DNA from: Desmodesmus armatus
Taxonomy: Eukaryota; Chlorophyta; Chlorophyceae; Sphaeropleales; Scenedesmaceae
Assembly (NCBI GenBank): GCA_007449985.2
Contig: VIIQ02000024.1
Coordinates: forward strand, 62,001 to 126,000
DNA length: 64,000 nt
Reading direction: 5' to 3'
Notes under the pieces: generated by a model
What the model was told of the DNA's origin: nothing
Databases searched by the model: none
The model's input: only the letters and a program-made list of their open reading frames with translations
In this document: positions 1-12,857 of the stretch, piece by piece
Numbering within the stretch: position 1 is the first letter of the stretch
Layout of the letters: each line of letters opens with the position of its first letter
Program-made: the position numbers and the translations under genes

Positions 1-329
1 CAACACTGCTGGCTGCAGCACCGCCGCCGGCAGCAGCAGACGAACTGCAATGAGTTGATCTCTCCACCATACCAACGATGTTGATGCGCTTTATTGGTGC
101 AGTGTTTTCTGCTGAGCCTGCCTTGACGGTTGGCAGCAGCTCAAGACTCCTCAGCAGTTCTCTGGGCAGTCCAGCCTGGACGGGAGGATCAGATCCACGA
201 GGGATTCCTTGCAGCAAATGCATCCTGACCAGCAGTGATTGTTGAAGTTACCAGTGATTGTGCACGCTACAGTAAGCTTGTGATGCAGTCTCAGCACTTT
301 GTATCTGGTGTGTCTGTGTCCCGCTGCAG

Positions 330-2046
330 GTACTTTTGTGTGGCCAGCAAACAGCCGCTGCCTGTCACACTGCCAGGCCTGCAGCAGCCCTGCCTTTGCA
401 CCCCCTCCCTGCTGCTGCAGCTGCAGCACCAGCGGGCAGAAGCAGCTCAGTTGTTGAGTGCAGCACAGCAGCACCTGGTGAGTCTGTTGGACAGTCCGTT
501 GCTTTTTGCAGCATCTGGATCGATGGATAGTGGTAGTGGTAGTGATGGATGTGCGGATGCACTGCACTTGTGGCTAGGCTGGCTGCTACATTCACTCAGG
601 TGAAGTGAGACAGAAGTGTGAGTGCACATGTTGCATTCACAGCATGAAGCCCAGGTGCGGATGGCTCTTCTTCTGTTTCGGCCTTAACTACCAACCAAAG
701 TGGGGTTGATGTGCTGTGCTGGTGTTGCAGGCAAGCCATGTGCAGCATGTGCCCACGTTGGGGGAGTTCCTGGCGCTCCCAGTGCAGCACATACATCAAC
801 GACAGCAGCATGCTGGCGCCAACCTGCAGCAGGCTCAACAGACCCCACAGCAGGACCAGCACCAGCAGCTACAGCTGCAGGAGCGCCAGCACCAGCAGTG
901 CCAGCAGCACCAGCAGGAGCATGGGCAGCCCTCAGAGCCTCAAGCAGCTGCTGGCTCAGTCAGTCCCATGCAACAGTGGAGCTGGGTGCCTGACAAGGTG
1001 CTGCAGAAGCATGCTGACGTCATCGATGTGGTGTGCCATGCCAGCAGAAGCTGCAACTGCTTCACAAAGGTAGGCCAAGAGATGTCTTGCTTTGGGTTGG
1101 GTGGAGGAATAGAAAGGAGCGTACAACTCATGTTACCATGTTCAATCGCACTGGCCGAGCTTGGGCCAGGACCACACTCAAGAAGCCATGGGCGCTACAT
1201 ATGCTCATAGCAACCCTGTACAGGCCTGGGTGGCCTTTGCGAGGCTGGAGGCTTCATACCTCAACATGGTACAGTGCCGCCCCCATGTTTTTCTATCACA
1301 CTGAAGCATGCATTGACAAACAGCATGGGGAGCTCACCCAGGCCTCACCCCTCCTGCTGGCAGCAGCAGCAGCAGCAGCAGCAGCACGAAATGCAAGGGC
1401 ATGATCACTTGAGCGATGTGGCGTCGTGTTGCCGCAGGCGTACGGCCACTTTGCGCGCGGCACAGGGTCCCTTCTGGCCACGGTGCCTGACCCCTCAGCA
1501 GTGGACGACAGGTGGCAGCTGGTGCAGGGCAGTGGCAGCTTGGAGCTACGAGGCTACACACCACCAGCAGCACGGCACCGCAGCTCTGCTGAGGGCAACC
1601 CTAGCCTAGGGATGGACCCTGCCAAACAGCCACAGTGCAGTCAGCCCGGTGTCGCTGCCGCTGCCGTTGCTGGTGGTGGTGTTGATAGCGCAGGTGATGC
1701 TGATAGTGCTGCCAGTGCTGATGATGGAGAGGCCTCATCCCTCAGCACTGTTGATGCAGGCTGCAGCACCACCAGGGCACCTGTGGTGGCAGCAGGGGCA
1801 GCATCCTGCAGGCATCCTGCAGGTCAAGAAGAGCTGCAAGGCAGTGACGGCCTTGTTGCTGCTTGGAGGCAGTTGGGGTTGAGGTACTTCACTGTGGGGG
1901 AGATTGCCCGGCTGCACTCCTTCCCCGCCAGCTTCAGCTTGCCGCCAGGGGTAGGCAGCAGGCAGGGGTACCAGCTGCTGGGCAACAGCTTGAGCGTGGC
2001 AGTGGTGGCCGATCTGCTGTCGTACCTCCTGGTCAGCTTGTCGTAG
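330..2046 (+). CDS. DNMT2: tRNA (cytosine-5) methyltransferase DNMT2/TRDMT1, 5' end missing
   Basis: This is the C-terminal part of the DNMT2 family, which methylates cytosine 38 of tRNAs. Three exons join in phase: 330-477, 731-1069 and 1438-2046 (stop 2044-2046), each with GT...AG borders. Exon 1 begins RYFCVASKQPLP, matching the family's RYF-(I/L)A block. Exon 2 ends in SCNCFTK, continued across the intron by AYGHFARGTGSLL, the conserved family segment. The end carries RYFTVGEIARLHSFP and YQLLGNSLSVAVVADLL, the target-recognition and GNS motif region. Between the conserved blocks lies a Gln/His-rich insertion (about 770-930) and an Ala/Gly/Asp-rich one (about 1640-1850), both longer than in animal or plant DNMT2. 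The catalytic PCQ and ENV motifs must lie upstream of the window. About 364 residues are visible. The family call is firm from the C-terminal motifs. Confidence 0.9.
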
Positions 2047-3046
2047 ATGATGGTGGCGCTGCTCACTTATTTGGCTGGTTGTGCTGGGTACTGCTCACCA
2101 AGCAATGAGGTACTGCTCAGGGGAGTTGATGGTTGTGGATGGTCCCTTACAGGCCCTGCTGCACCCATGGGACCTGGCCTGTGCAGAGACGTGCTCGCTG
2201 TAACAATCTGTTGGGTAGGGGTTGCTGCCCTTTGCAGCAGCATCAGCCAGTGGTGGGTGGTCTGTGGGCTAAGGTAGGTGGGTGCCCCACAGCCCCTGTC
2301 ATCTGCAAGTCTGCCCCCCTTGGGCTGTTGCAGTACTTCAAAAGGAAAAATATCACTTTCAGTTAATAGTTGAATGGGTTGCATCTATGCTTGCCAGCAT
2401 CACCGGTGGTCCCACCCCCGCCAGGGAGTTCAGGACCTACTCCCCCACCCGGTACTTGTCCACTGATTTGAATGTGCAAGCAGAGCCACGCCAGTGTCAA
2501 CCTCAGATACAAGGATTGTTATAGTTTTATCAGCTGGCGGCATGCTTTGGGTGGAACATAGCTCTGGTGAGTGCTTCCTTGGGCAGCCCATTTGCCACCC
2601 ACACAGCTGACGTGGCTGATTTTGTATGGCTGCGGCCGAGCCAACCTGCAATATGCAATATGCAAGATGCTGGAGGATGCAGGGTCTGAAGTATGGCCTA
2701 ATTTGGGGGGACCAACGTCGATGAACTCAGTACCGCTCCTCAACCCCAGTTGATGGTCACTCCGCGGCCTATTTTGATTCCTGAGCTTTCCTGAAGACGA
2801 TCACCAGCACGAAAGTATGGAGAGGTATTTCACTATTTCATTTTACGCTATCATGCGTGTTTGGTGTCCCCCTTGTCGATCGCAACATCTACAGTAGCTA
2901 TCCCCAGTTGCCAGAGCGCTTACGAAAACTTCAATAGGCTTTCAAATAAAGAGCAGTTCCCAATCAAGCCCTGAACAGAGCTCGTCCCTACTGTACAGCC
3001 CCAGAAACGTTTCTTTTTGTCCCAGCCCCGCTGGGAGCTTCCTAAA
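2047..3046. other. Intergenic: 3' region of DNMT2 and upstream region of the MYB gene
   Basis: No coding segment is recognisable here. A TGTAA, the usual green-algal poly(A) signal, occurs at 2199-2203, about 155 bases after the DNMT2 stop. An in-frame stop at 2972-2974 limits the MYB reading frame upstream. Confidence 0.5.
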
Positions 3047-5728
3047 ATGCCCCTGGGAATCACCTGGGGCCAAGAGGTATGCACCATGACCGTCCACTCT
3101 TCATGGTCGTTGCAGCGGCGATGGCCTGCTGACGCGTGCCAGCTGATGGATGCCTTGTTTACCTGCAGGAGGACCTGCGCCTGGCAGAGCTGGTGAAAGT
3201 GCACGGCCCCAAGAAGTGGTCTCAGATTGCCTCTGAGCTGAAAACCAACAAGAGCAGCAAGCAGGTGAGGACCTGGGCTGCGTTTGTGCCCAGCACAGCA
3301 CATTGACTGTCCTGCCCGGGCCTTGACTTATGCCCTCTGCCGCCTGTCCGCAGTGCCGGAGACGGTGGAAAAACTACCTCAGCCTCGATGAGCGCAAGCT
3401 GGGCTCCTGGACGCCAGAGGTGAGCAGCATCGGCCCAACTTTGGCGGGGTCACTCGTGGCGCCCAGCAGACGCGCCCTACCAACCGCCATCGCATCTCCA
3501 CGCGTCTCTCACCTGATGTACAACCTTACGTGCTGTTATGCAGGAGGACGCGCAGCTGCTGGAGTGCCACAGGAAGCATGGCAACAAGTGGACCCTCATA
3601 GCCCAGGAGATTGGGGGCCGCACAGACAATGCAGTCAAAAACCGCTGGGCAGCCCTGGAGAAGAAGCGAAAGCCTGATGGCGACCTCCCAGCGCAGCAGC
3701 AGCGTGGCGGCAGCATCTACAGGAGCAGCAGCGACCTGCTGGCAGTGCGCCGCATCATCTCCAAGGACCAGCCCCAGCGCAGCTTCTCCTCCATGTCCAG
3801 GCAGCAGGCAGCCATGTACGATGCAGACTGGATGCAGGAGAGCATGGGACAAGCAGCTGCTGCTGCGGGTCAGCAGCAGGACCAGAGCGCCTACACTCTG
3901 CAGCCAGCAGGGTTTGGAGGCAGGCAGCAAGGTAGGCAGCAGCTTCCGTGCTACTGAAGACAGCCAGCCAGCCTGTGGACCAAGCAGCTTGGATAATTTG
4001 GAAGTCAGCAATTGCTCGTTAGTGCAGCAGTCAGCAGCTGTCTGTTGGCTCGTCCTGAGGCTGACATGTATGTACTGACTCACTTGCTGTGCTGTCCTGC
4101 AGGCGGCGAGCACAGCAGCATGCCCATGGGCGGCAAGCCAGACCTGAAGATCAACATCCCCAACGCCACGGCACCAGAGCTCCCCTACAGCCAGCGCCCG
4201 CAGGCTGGCGGGACAGACGCAAGCAGGCTGCAGAAGGTGCGCACGGCAGCAAGGGTTCACACCATCACAGCTGGCCCCATGGCTTTTCAAAATTACTGCA
4301 TGCGAATATTCTTCTTCACTCGTGCCATGTGTGGTAGCACCAGCGCTGCAGCATAGCATGCTTGCTAAGCTACAACAGTACCCCACTGGTGACTGGAAGG
4401 CTTGCTCACGTGCTGGTGCATGCTGCTTTGTCCCCTCCTGCTGCCTGCAGGGCAACCTGACCCCTGTAGAGCTGGAGTGGCTGAGCACAGGCCTGCCAGG
4501 CATGGAGCAGGGCAAGGTAGAAGACGATGCCCTGCTCAGCACCAGCCGCCAGGGCGCCCACGCAGCCATGGCAGGGCTGGCAACGCCCTCAGACCAGCCA
4601 GGCTGGCCACAGGACCTATGCAGCTTCCTGCTCACTCCTGGCGCGTCACACTTTGCAGCGGCTGCCGCAGCGGCAGCCGCAGCGCAGGCGCCTCACAGCA
4701 GGGGGCCTGCCGCACCCTGGAGGGACATGCCGATGCAGAGCATGCCGCAGACGCAGCAGCAGATGCCGCCCGCGCAGATGCTGCCTGCATCCTCTGCGCC
4801 CATGGGCTACATGGGCCACCAGCAGCAGCAGATGTTCCAGCCATCACAGATGCCAGCTCAGCAGGATGCAGGGGCGATGTTCATGGGCCACCAGCAGCAG
4901 CAGCAGCAGATGCAGATGGTGCCGCCTCCAGGGCTGCACTACGGCCAGCCGCAGCTGCAGCAGCCCATGCACAACCTCAGCAAGCTCAGCAGGACTGTGA
5001 GCGGGTTTGACCCTGCGCCACATACAGCGCCCATGCAGATGCCAGACGGCATGATGCTGAGGCAGGGCCTGCAGCCCCCGCAGCCCCGCTTTGTGCCCCA
5101 GGGGCCTCCAGAGGCCTCTGGCATGGGCAGCATGGGCAACGGCCTGATGACGCACAGCAACGCGGCTGTGACCACTGCAACAGGCCCCTTCCAGCCCGGC
5201 CCCAAGCTCAACGGCTACCAGCAGCACCAGATGCAGAGGGGCATGGGGGCCCCACCAGGCCCAATCCTTGGGCACGAGCAGCAGGCGCACATGCTGCACA
5301 GGCAGCAGCAGCAGCGGATGCCTGTGCTGAGCCAGCCTCAGCAGCAGTCCCACCTGATGCCCCAGGAGCCCATGCTGCCCCAGCAGCACATGCAGCACAC
5401 ACATGCCATGATGATGCAGCCACAGGGAGGCCTGGCAGGCCCCGGGCCACAGGGTCAGATGCTGCAGCACCCTGAGCACCAAGGCCTGGCCCCAGCTCCA
5501 CTGCCCCAGGCCCACTTGAAGCTTGAAGCACCCCAGGGCCCTGCGTCACACCCCTGGAACGCCTGCGACCTCAGGCAGCTGATGGAGCTGCTGCAGCAGG
5601 AGCAAGATGTAGCCCAGCCCCAGCAGGCGCTGCCCCAGGCGCCGCCGCTCTGCCACATGGGGATCAACCCTGTGGTCGGTGAGCACGCAATCAACAACGT
5701 CGCTGGAGGCCTGGCCACGGCGCCATGA
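3047..5728 (+). CDS. R2R3-MYB transcription factor, FLP/MYB88-like
   Basis: A nuclear DNA-binding protein of about 663 residues. Exons: 3047-3076, 3169-3264, 3354-3419, 3544-3931, 4103-4236 and 4451-5728; all phases agree. R2 has its three spaced Trp residues (ITWGQEED, KKWSQIA, CRRRWKNYL) and R3 likewise (GSWTPEED, NKWTLIA, KNRWAALEKK). The block KSSKQCRRRW followed by GRTDNAVKNR is characteristic of the FOUR LIPS/MYB88 group, which controls terminal stomatal divisions in land plants. The first exon is only ten codons; its ATG at 3047 is the only in-frame Met after the stop at 2972. KKRKP after R3 may be a nuclear signal. The C-terminal half is Met/Gln/Pro-rich with poly-Ala and poly-Gln runs, as in activation domains. 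MYB membership is certain; placement in the FLP clade is inferred from motifs. Confidence 0.9.
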
Positions 5729-8355
5729 AGGCGGGAAGTGGCTGCTGCCCTGTGATCACACTGTAGCCTTTCATTGCTTTGTTTGTGTTGCCGCTCTGAT
5801 GGTGTTTGTGTGCTCTTCTTTGTGGTTTGGTCTTTTCGGTCGTTTGTGTGCATCCTGCACCGAGAGGTTGCAATAGTGGTGCCTAAGTGATGCCAGGCAC
5901 AATGCCTGGGTGCAAACGACCCCTTCTTGTCCTGCACTGGTTGCAGGCAAGCTGACACTGACAATCTGGCCTGCAGCCAGTCTGTACCACGAGTGATGCT
6001 CCGCAGCTAGTGGTGTGTGCTGTACAAGAAGTGAGTGCCACAAAGCATGCGCTGATGCAGCTCGCCTGGCTGCTGCGGGGCTCTTTATGAAACATAATCG
6101 CATCGCTGTTCTGTGCTATCCCCACTGAAAGACGTGGCGGCGCACGAACATGACTCGGCAGCTTTGCGCACTGTTTTGCAGGTGTGCTGCATGCATGCAT
6201 GGCTGTATGCTCCTAGCAGAGGCGGTTCCAGGTTCTGATTTGATCGAGCGTTGAGCGGGACTGAGTGTATTTCATGACCACTTTTGAGCATTTGCATACG
6301 CAGGAGGTGTTACCGGCAGGGGTATGGTGCAGCATCCGTTGGTGCAGCCTGTCTGCCCACAGCCAACACAAGCAGTGCGCGCGCCACACTGACAATTTTC
6401 TGGCCGGCCGCGCCTGGCCTGTGGCATTGATTCCTTCCTTTGTGACGGCTGGGCCAGCTGAAAAGCTGGCTGGGGTGCAGACTAGGGGAAGCCAAGGATA
6501 TACCTATACTTGAGCATGGGGGCTCGCCGGCAAGGTGAGCCGATCCAGCCATGCTACTAGCAGTAGGTCGACAGTGCTTGCAGACCGCAGCACTTTAGGG
6601 CCTGTGCTGCGTAACAGCGCAGGCCAGTGTACCAGTTGTTGTTGTTGTTGCCACCTTGTGTGCACATTGACCCTCCCCTGACAACCCAGGCCCCCCTCTC
6701 AGGACAGCCCTCGTTGCCCCGGTAGTGTTGCCTTGGTACCAGGCGCCGCTGACTAGCCCCTGCTAGCACGGCACCCTGACCCCATTGTTGTGCATCCTGT
6801 GTGTGTTTAGGTGTGTGGGGGAACAGCAGGCAGCAGCGCTGCCTTTGACCTGCTCCATGTACGACCAGCAAGCATCCTGACTTGCACAAGTGGCCATGTG
6901 CTGCACCTGTGCGTCAGTTCTTGGTGTGCTCGTGCACCCAACACCTGCAAACCTGTGCGGCCCGGAGATTGGCTGGGTTGATGGGTGGGTGGTTGCGGCA
7001 GCGGGTCAGATCACCAGTGGGCAGGTTGACCGCTGCCGGGCCCTCGGGGTGTGCCCATTGCTTCTTCCCTCTGGTCCTGGGGCATGAGCCCCAGTTGTGT
7101 GATTGTGCACACAGCTGAGCAGCACACGACCTTTGTGCGTTTCCTGCAGCCTTCTTGCTGCTTTGAAAACGCCTTGCTGCTGACCCAGCGCACCCCAAAT
7201 GTCTTGCCTCCATGAGGTCAGGTGGCATTGCACATCAGTCTTCTGACTGGTTGGGCATTGTTTGCTTGCTTGCAGCCAGCACTTGCATTGTATCTCACAC
7301 ACTCCCAGCAGCTTCGTCACAATCATGGCATCATGCGACCCTCCTGACACGCTCTGTTGCACCTCTGTGTGCCGCACCCTGCATTCCTTTTGCCCTGGGC
7401 TGTTTGCTGGCAGTGCATGCCGTTTGCTGCAAGATGCGCGGCATGCTGCGAATGTCTGCACACCTGAAGTGGTGTTGTTGCTGCATTTACATGCATCGTG
7501 GTTGTTTGCTTACAGCAGGAGTAGAAGTCGTCAACGTTTGATGCAGTGTTGTTGTTGTTGTTGCAGTCTGCTTGGACTGCTTGACCAGTGCATTCTACAT
7601 TGATGTCGTAGAATGTGTGGGGGCATCACCTGACTAGGCATCACATGGCATCGGTGCTGAAGCAAGCATGCGCCACTTCTTATCAAGCTTGGTGTGATCC
7701 ATTTGCTATTTCATGGGATCCTTTTTGTCTGCCATCCAATCAATCTTGCAGGGTCGCTCTGCGCAGGTGTTCTTGCCCTTGTAGCAGCAGGTGATGAGCA
7801 GGGCCAGGCTGGCCTGGATGTGGCTGAGGGAGCCGCCAGTTTACGTAGCAACTACATATGTTGCACCCTTCTCTTGTTGTAACATCGGAAAAAAGGATCG
7901 CCGGCTCCAAGGGTTGGCGGACTGCATCTGCTGTAAAATCGAACCAAAATAACTAGTGGCTGCAACGCGAACAGCAAAAGCAACCGCTCCTCGACCCGGT
8001 TGCGAAGACGTCTGTTGTGATTGGCACGCTTTCAAGAACGAAAATTGTGGCTGGGACAACCCAGCAACAGCAGTTAGCCTGCTGCACCACTGAGCACCAG
8101 ATACGAAGGCATCTGTACAGGTCCGGTGGCATGCTTTCCGAATGATTGTGCCTGTAGTTAATAGTGTCGCATTTCGGTGCAGGCTTGTGTGCAGTGCAGG
8201 TGCTTGATTGGGTCCCTTGGTAGTGCTGTGGGTGTCGGTGTAGGGTGCAAACTCTGCCATGTGCTGCCCTTTGTTGTGTGACATTGCTGCCAATTCAGGT
8301 TCAATTCCTCCTTGCAGGACAGCTCAGCAGCAGCAATACAGCAGCACAGGGCAGC
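5729..8355. other. Long gap, G/T-rich on the plus strand; no gene recognised
   Basis: About 2.6 kb follow the MYB stop with no frame that looks coding. It probably holds the MYB 3'-UTR and the promoter and 5'-UTR of the next gene. A pyrimidine-rich AG at about 8316-8317 could be the acceptor of a 5'-UTR intron just before the hydroxylase start. Confidence 0.4.
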
Positions 8356-9219
8356 ATGGCCTGGGTTGCAGCTGGCGTGCAGCAGCTGGCGCAGCACTGC
8401 CGCACGGTTGCAGCAGAGCGCCTCACGCTCACGTCGCCCGAGCTATGGCTGACACTCCTGCCAGCAGTGCTGTACTGGGTCGTGGCTGGCTTCTTCGACC
8501 TCCTTGATAACCTGCAGATACCAGCGATTGAAAAGTACCGCATCCACAGCGCCAAGGAGCAGCAGCAGCGCAATCACATCAGCAGAGCGCACGTCTTCTG
8601 GCGTGTGATGCTCCAGCACGCCATCCAGCTCACAGTGGGCGTCCTCATGACGCTTGTGGACCCTGGGTTCTGTGACGCAAAGCCATGGAAGGGCATGCTT
8701 CGTGCCATTCCCGAGTTTGCGCTGGCCATGCTGGTGTTTGACTCCTGGCAGTACCTCATCCACAGATGGATGCACGAGAACAAGACCCTTTACAACGCCA
8801 TCCACTCCACCCACCACAGCCTCATAGTGTGCTATGCCTTTGGCGCCCTGTTCAACCACCCCTTGGAGGCCCTGCTGTTGGACACAGTGGGCGGCGTGGT
8901 GACCTTCTATGCGAGCGGCATCAGCTGCAGGACTGGCGTCACTTTCTTCACTTTTGCCAGCATCAAGACTGTGCTGGACCACAGCGGGTACCGCTTCCCG
9001 GTCAACTTGCTGCACGATGTCTTCCCCAACAACGCAGCGTACCACGACGTGCACCACGACCCTCGTGGCTTCAGGAAGAACTACAGCCAGCCTTTCTTCT
9101 CACACTGGGACATGCTGCTGGGCACGTACATGTCCCCAGGGGACCTCAAGCCTCTCAAATCAGCAGCAGCAGCAGACGCACCGGCAGGAGCGCAAGAGAA
9201 GGAGCGCAAGCAGCAGTAG
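8356..9219 (+). CDS. SBH: Sphinganine C4-monooxygenase (sphingoid base hydroxylase)
   Basis: An ER-membrane di-iron enzyme of the sterol desaturase/fatty acid hydroxylase family that adds the C4 hydroxyl to dihydrosphingosine to make phytosphingosine. The single exon encodes 287 residues (Arabidopsis SBH about 260). Three His boxes are visible: HRWMH (residues 136-140), HSTHH (150-154) and HDVHH (230-234). FDLLDN, EKYRIHS, FGALFNHP, LLDTVGG, NNAAYHD and SQPFFSHWD-LLGTYM match plant SBH blocks closely. Hydrophobic helices lie before the first His box and around 175-215. ATG 8356 is preferred over an in-frame start at 8245 because a likely splice acceptor lies between them and homology starts just after 8356. 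The tail is Ala/Lys-rich and does not show a clear KKxx signal. Confidence 0.9.
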   Translation: MAWVAAGVQQLAQHCRTVAAERLTLTSPELWLTLLPAVLYWVVAGFFDLLDNLQIPAIEKYRIHSAKEQQQRNHISRAHVFWRVMLQHAIQLTVGVLMTLVDPGFCDAKPWKGMLRAIPEFALAMLVFDSWQYLIHRWMHENKTLYNAIHSTHHSLIVCYAFGALFNHPLEALLLDTVGGVVTFYASGISCRTGVTFFTFASIKTVLDHSGYRFPVNLLHDVFPNNAAYHDVHHDPRGFRKNYSQPFFSHWDMLLGTYMSPGDLKPLKSAAAADAPAGAQEKERKQQ

Positions 9220-11199
9220 GCAGCAGGCAGCGCTGTGTCGCCGCTCAAGGAGCAGCAGCAAGGCGTCGTCAGGGCAGGTATCTATTGCATTATCATGCGA
9301 TCTGCGACGATCGTAGCCACGTGCATTAGGAAACCGTCACATTTTGTTCCGCCATGCTGCTTATGGTGAAGGCAGCAGTTCTGCTGCATTGTCGATCTGC
9401 GTAGCGCGCCCCCTCTGCTTTTTGTCTGCTGCAGTACAGCAGTACAGGCGCGCTGCAGCAGACAGGCCGTGAGCTGGTGTGTATGAGTAGTTCACTGAGC
9501 TGTGTGTGTTGACACATGGCTTGTGTGTGTGGTGTGGGTGAAGAGGGTGTGGTGGGACAAAGGGCAGGGCAAGGATCAGAGTCTATGCTGCAGTTAGCAG
9601 GGGCAGCATGAGCAGTCCACAAGACTGCCGGTCGCCCTCAAGTATGCCCCAAGCATCTGGTGGCATGTGCTGCATCACAGTGTTTGAGCTGTGTGTCTGT
9701 GCCACGGTGCCAAGGTGGCTACAGTTGGCTGCAGTTGGTGTTTGTTGGATGGGTTGGTTGGGTTGCATGCGGGCTGTGCCTGTCTGTGTTCGTCTATGTC
9801 TATGAAAAGTAGTGTCGTGTGCGTCTACATGCAGCGTGTGGGGTGCGCTTGGGGCATCGAGTGTTGCCGCGGCCGGGAGGTGGCGTGTTGAGGCGTGCAC
9901 GTGTGGTGGTCCATGGCTGCAGCCTGTGTGCATGTGTGCATTGCTCAGGCCTGCCCGCTGTCACTTGTTTGGGGGTGGTCCTGCCTGCAAGCAGCTTGTT
10001 GTGCGTATCCTTGTGCGCATTCTCGTCAGGGCAGGGTGGTGTTGCCAGTGATCGTGTCTTGCGCAGCGCTTGGCTTATCTAATCGCCTTGTGAGTTGTGA
10101 GTTGTTGAGGGTAGTAGCGTGTTGTGCGCAACTGAAGGTCTTGCGTGCCACACAGCCGGTGCCACTGGTGCCCACTGTTCTGATTCCTGCCTGCAGCCTG
10201 TACAAACAGCATACAGGTAGGCCGTGTATCTCCCCCCTTGTACGTAGCTGCTGCTTTATGTGACAGGCTGCAGGCGCCTGCAGGCTGCAGGATTGACTTT
10301 TGACATCAGTGGTTTGGGTGGTAGGACTCAATCAGGGGCGGTGCACGTTGTGCTGCATTGAGCCTGTGTGGGACTTGTTATGGTGAGCTGTAAGTGCAGG
10401 GGTGGCTGTGTGTGGTGGGCAGGACACGGATGGCAGAGGCCATACATCTTGCATGGCCCTGCTGCATGCTTGGGAGTGAGCACCCCCTGGGGCTGCTTTC
10501 CACGCAGCATGTAATATTGGTTGCAATTATGTCAGTGTGGCGCCGAGTGGTGTCAGACTGTTGTTGGGTGGCCAGGATAAGTCCCCGGCAGCTTTCGCCT
10601 AGGCAGCTTACCTTGATGATCGCAATGTCCACTCAGTCACTATGCACATCCGATCAATACAATTGCAAATCAAAATGCAAAGGCAGTGTATGGTTGGCAG
10701 TGACCAGGAGACATGCACCCATGCAACAAACGGCAACGTCTAACAGGCTGTTGCAAGGCTTGGCCAGTGTTGTGTGCATCTGCAGGCGTGCTAGTCCACA
10801 CAAATCAGTGCAGCGTTTCACACTCTTGCCAGCTGGCTAATCTTGCACCCACGCGTCGCTGGCAGTCAATGCAGGACTGGCTAGTTCTTGCCAGGCTGGC
10901 AACCGGGTGGCCCCTCTGCATGCCACCTGGTCCACTAAGGACCTTGCTGCATGCGATAAAGCGTTTCCCAGAGCTTCTGCGCTATGGGACGACGATATAC
11001 TGAGAGTCTTCAGAACAAGTTCCACCCACATTCAAAAAGTGTCTGCAGGACTTCCCTCTCCTTTCTTGCCTCGGGCGCAGAAACCAGCGTCACACAACAC
11101 AAAGGTGTTGATGCTTGTTCTTGCAAGGCTGTGGATGCTCTGTGAAGACTGTCCAGGCTTGCCACTCCTGCCCATCCAACTGCAGCTCACTTCAACACA
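9220..11199. other. Gap between SBH and NSE2, G/T-rich; no gene recognised
   Basis: No exon with recognisable homology was found in this roughly 2 kb. The plus-strand G/T bias seen after other plus-strand genes continues to about 10.6 kb, as expected for a transcribed 3' region. Confidence 0.4.
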
Positions 11200-12826
11200 A
11201 TGACGCAGCGCCCAAGCCAAGCAGACAACGTCCAGCTGAATGGTATCCATGTTACGCAGTACATTCACGCCATGCAGCAACGGGATGCTGCCATCATGCA
11301 GGTATGTGCTGTGGGTGTGCTGTGCTGCTGTTGTGTGCTCGCATCTGGCCTGTTCACAGTCAAGCGGTTCTGTACCTCGCAGACCTTCAAGGCGTGCAGA
11401 GATACCTTGATGGATGCGGCAAACCTGTACATTGAAGAGAAGGATGAGGCACTGGTGAGCCAACCTACCCAAACTGGCCAGCAAAATTCTTGCCAACCTG
11501 GCTGAAATCAGACTTCCTTGCAACAGCCTTGGCAACACACGTTGCTCGAGCCCCCACAGCAACACTGGACGATGCCTAAGGATAGTACTATCTGCTGTTT
11601 GCTTGCTGCTGCTGCAGACCGCCAAACTTCGGGACCAGTTGGTTGAGTTGATACAGGTGGAGCATGAGGTGGACCATCACAAGGCAGCGCTGGGGCAGCT
11701 GCAGTGTAACTATCAGCCCTCACTGGACAAGACAGACTTCGAAGAAGACATGCAGGTGTACATGCAGCAGGCACAGGCCACTGACAGGTAGGAACGGAAA
11801 GCGAGGGAGTTGTGTGCTAATGCCTTTGAAAACCCCGCCCGGGGGGTGGCGCACGTGCACACGCCCATACAGCCAGTGCCACACCGAGAGGAACACTTGC
11901 CCACTGGGTCAGCAGCTCTGGTTGAAGGGTTGACACTATCTGTGTGAAAATGGAGCAGTACACATGCAGTTGCAAGTGTGGTTGAACAGACCACTGGGAA
12001 GCGACACAGGCAGCAGCCATCACCAACGTCCACCATGCCTCAATCCAGCAGCAGGGATTGGCAGCAATCACTCCCGTTGACTACATGGCTGCTGTTGTGT
12101 TTCAGGTTTGACCCAGCAGCTGATGATGACGTCAAGCTGTTTGATGAGATGACAGGCAAGGAGCAGCAGCAGGAGGAGCAGGAGATGGGTGACGATGAAG
12201 AGCTCATGGTGATGGACAACGCGTCGTCATACAAAAACGACAAGTGCCCATACACACTCAAGGATGTAAGCATGAGGGGTGTGAAGCTGGGGTGGGGGGT
12301 GTGCATCATGGGATTGGTGACGGGTAGGTGTTGGGGTCCAATGTAGTGCATGTGATCTGAGCGACATGTCACATGTTTGAGGGTTGCATACTGAGCGCGC
12401 TGCAATGGGTGTGCCAAGCAGTCCGACTGCTGAGCTGTACTGCGTGTGCCAAGCATGTGCGTATTGTGGGTTGTCAGTGAGAAGTCAGCATGCATCAGTA
12501 ATTCCAGCGTTGAATCAGTGCTGGAAACACAAACCGAATGCTTCAGGTCACAGGACTTGCCTGCCTGTGGTGCACACACAAGGACCTGCAACCATTCATA
12601 GCGAGCCAGACAGTGTGGGGAGTTACACCTGTTGCGCAATTGCTTCTGTTGAGACACAGAGTCGCTGCATGTCCAGCCATGTCACGGCAACATGCAAGGG
12701 ATGATCGCAGCACTTATGGGCAGACACACTGCCGGCTGGTCAGTGGAGTTCGAGCCTGCACTGAGTTACTAATCCTGCAGTGCCGGCTTGCTCCACTCAG
12801 CCAAGCTCATGGGCTTTGTGCCAGGT

Positions 12827-12857
<31 letters not shown>

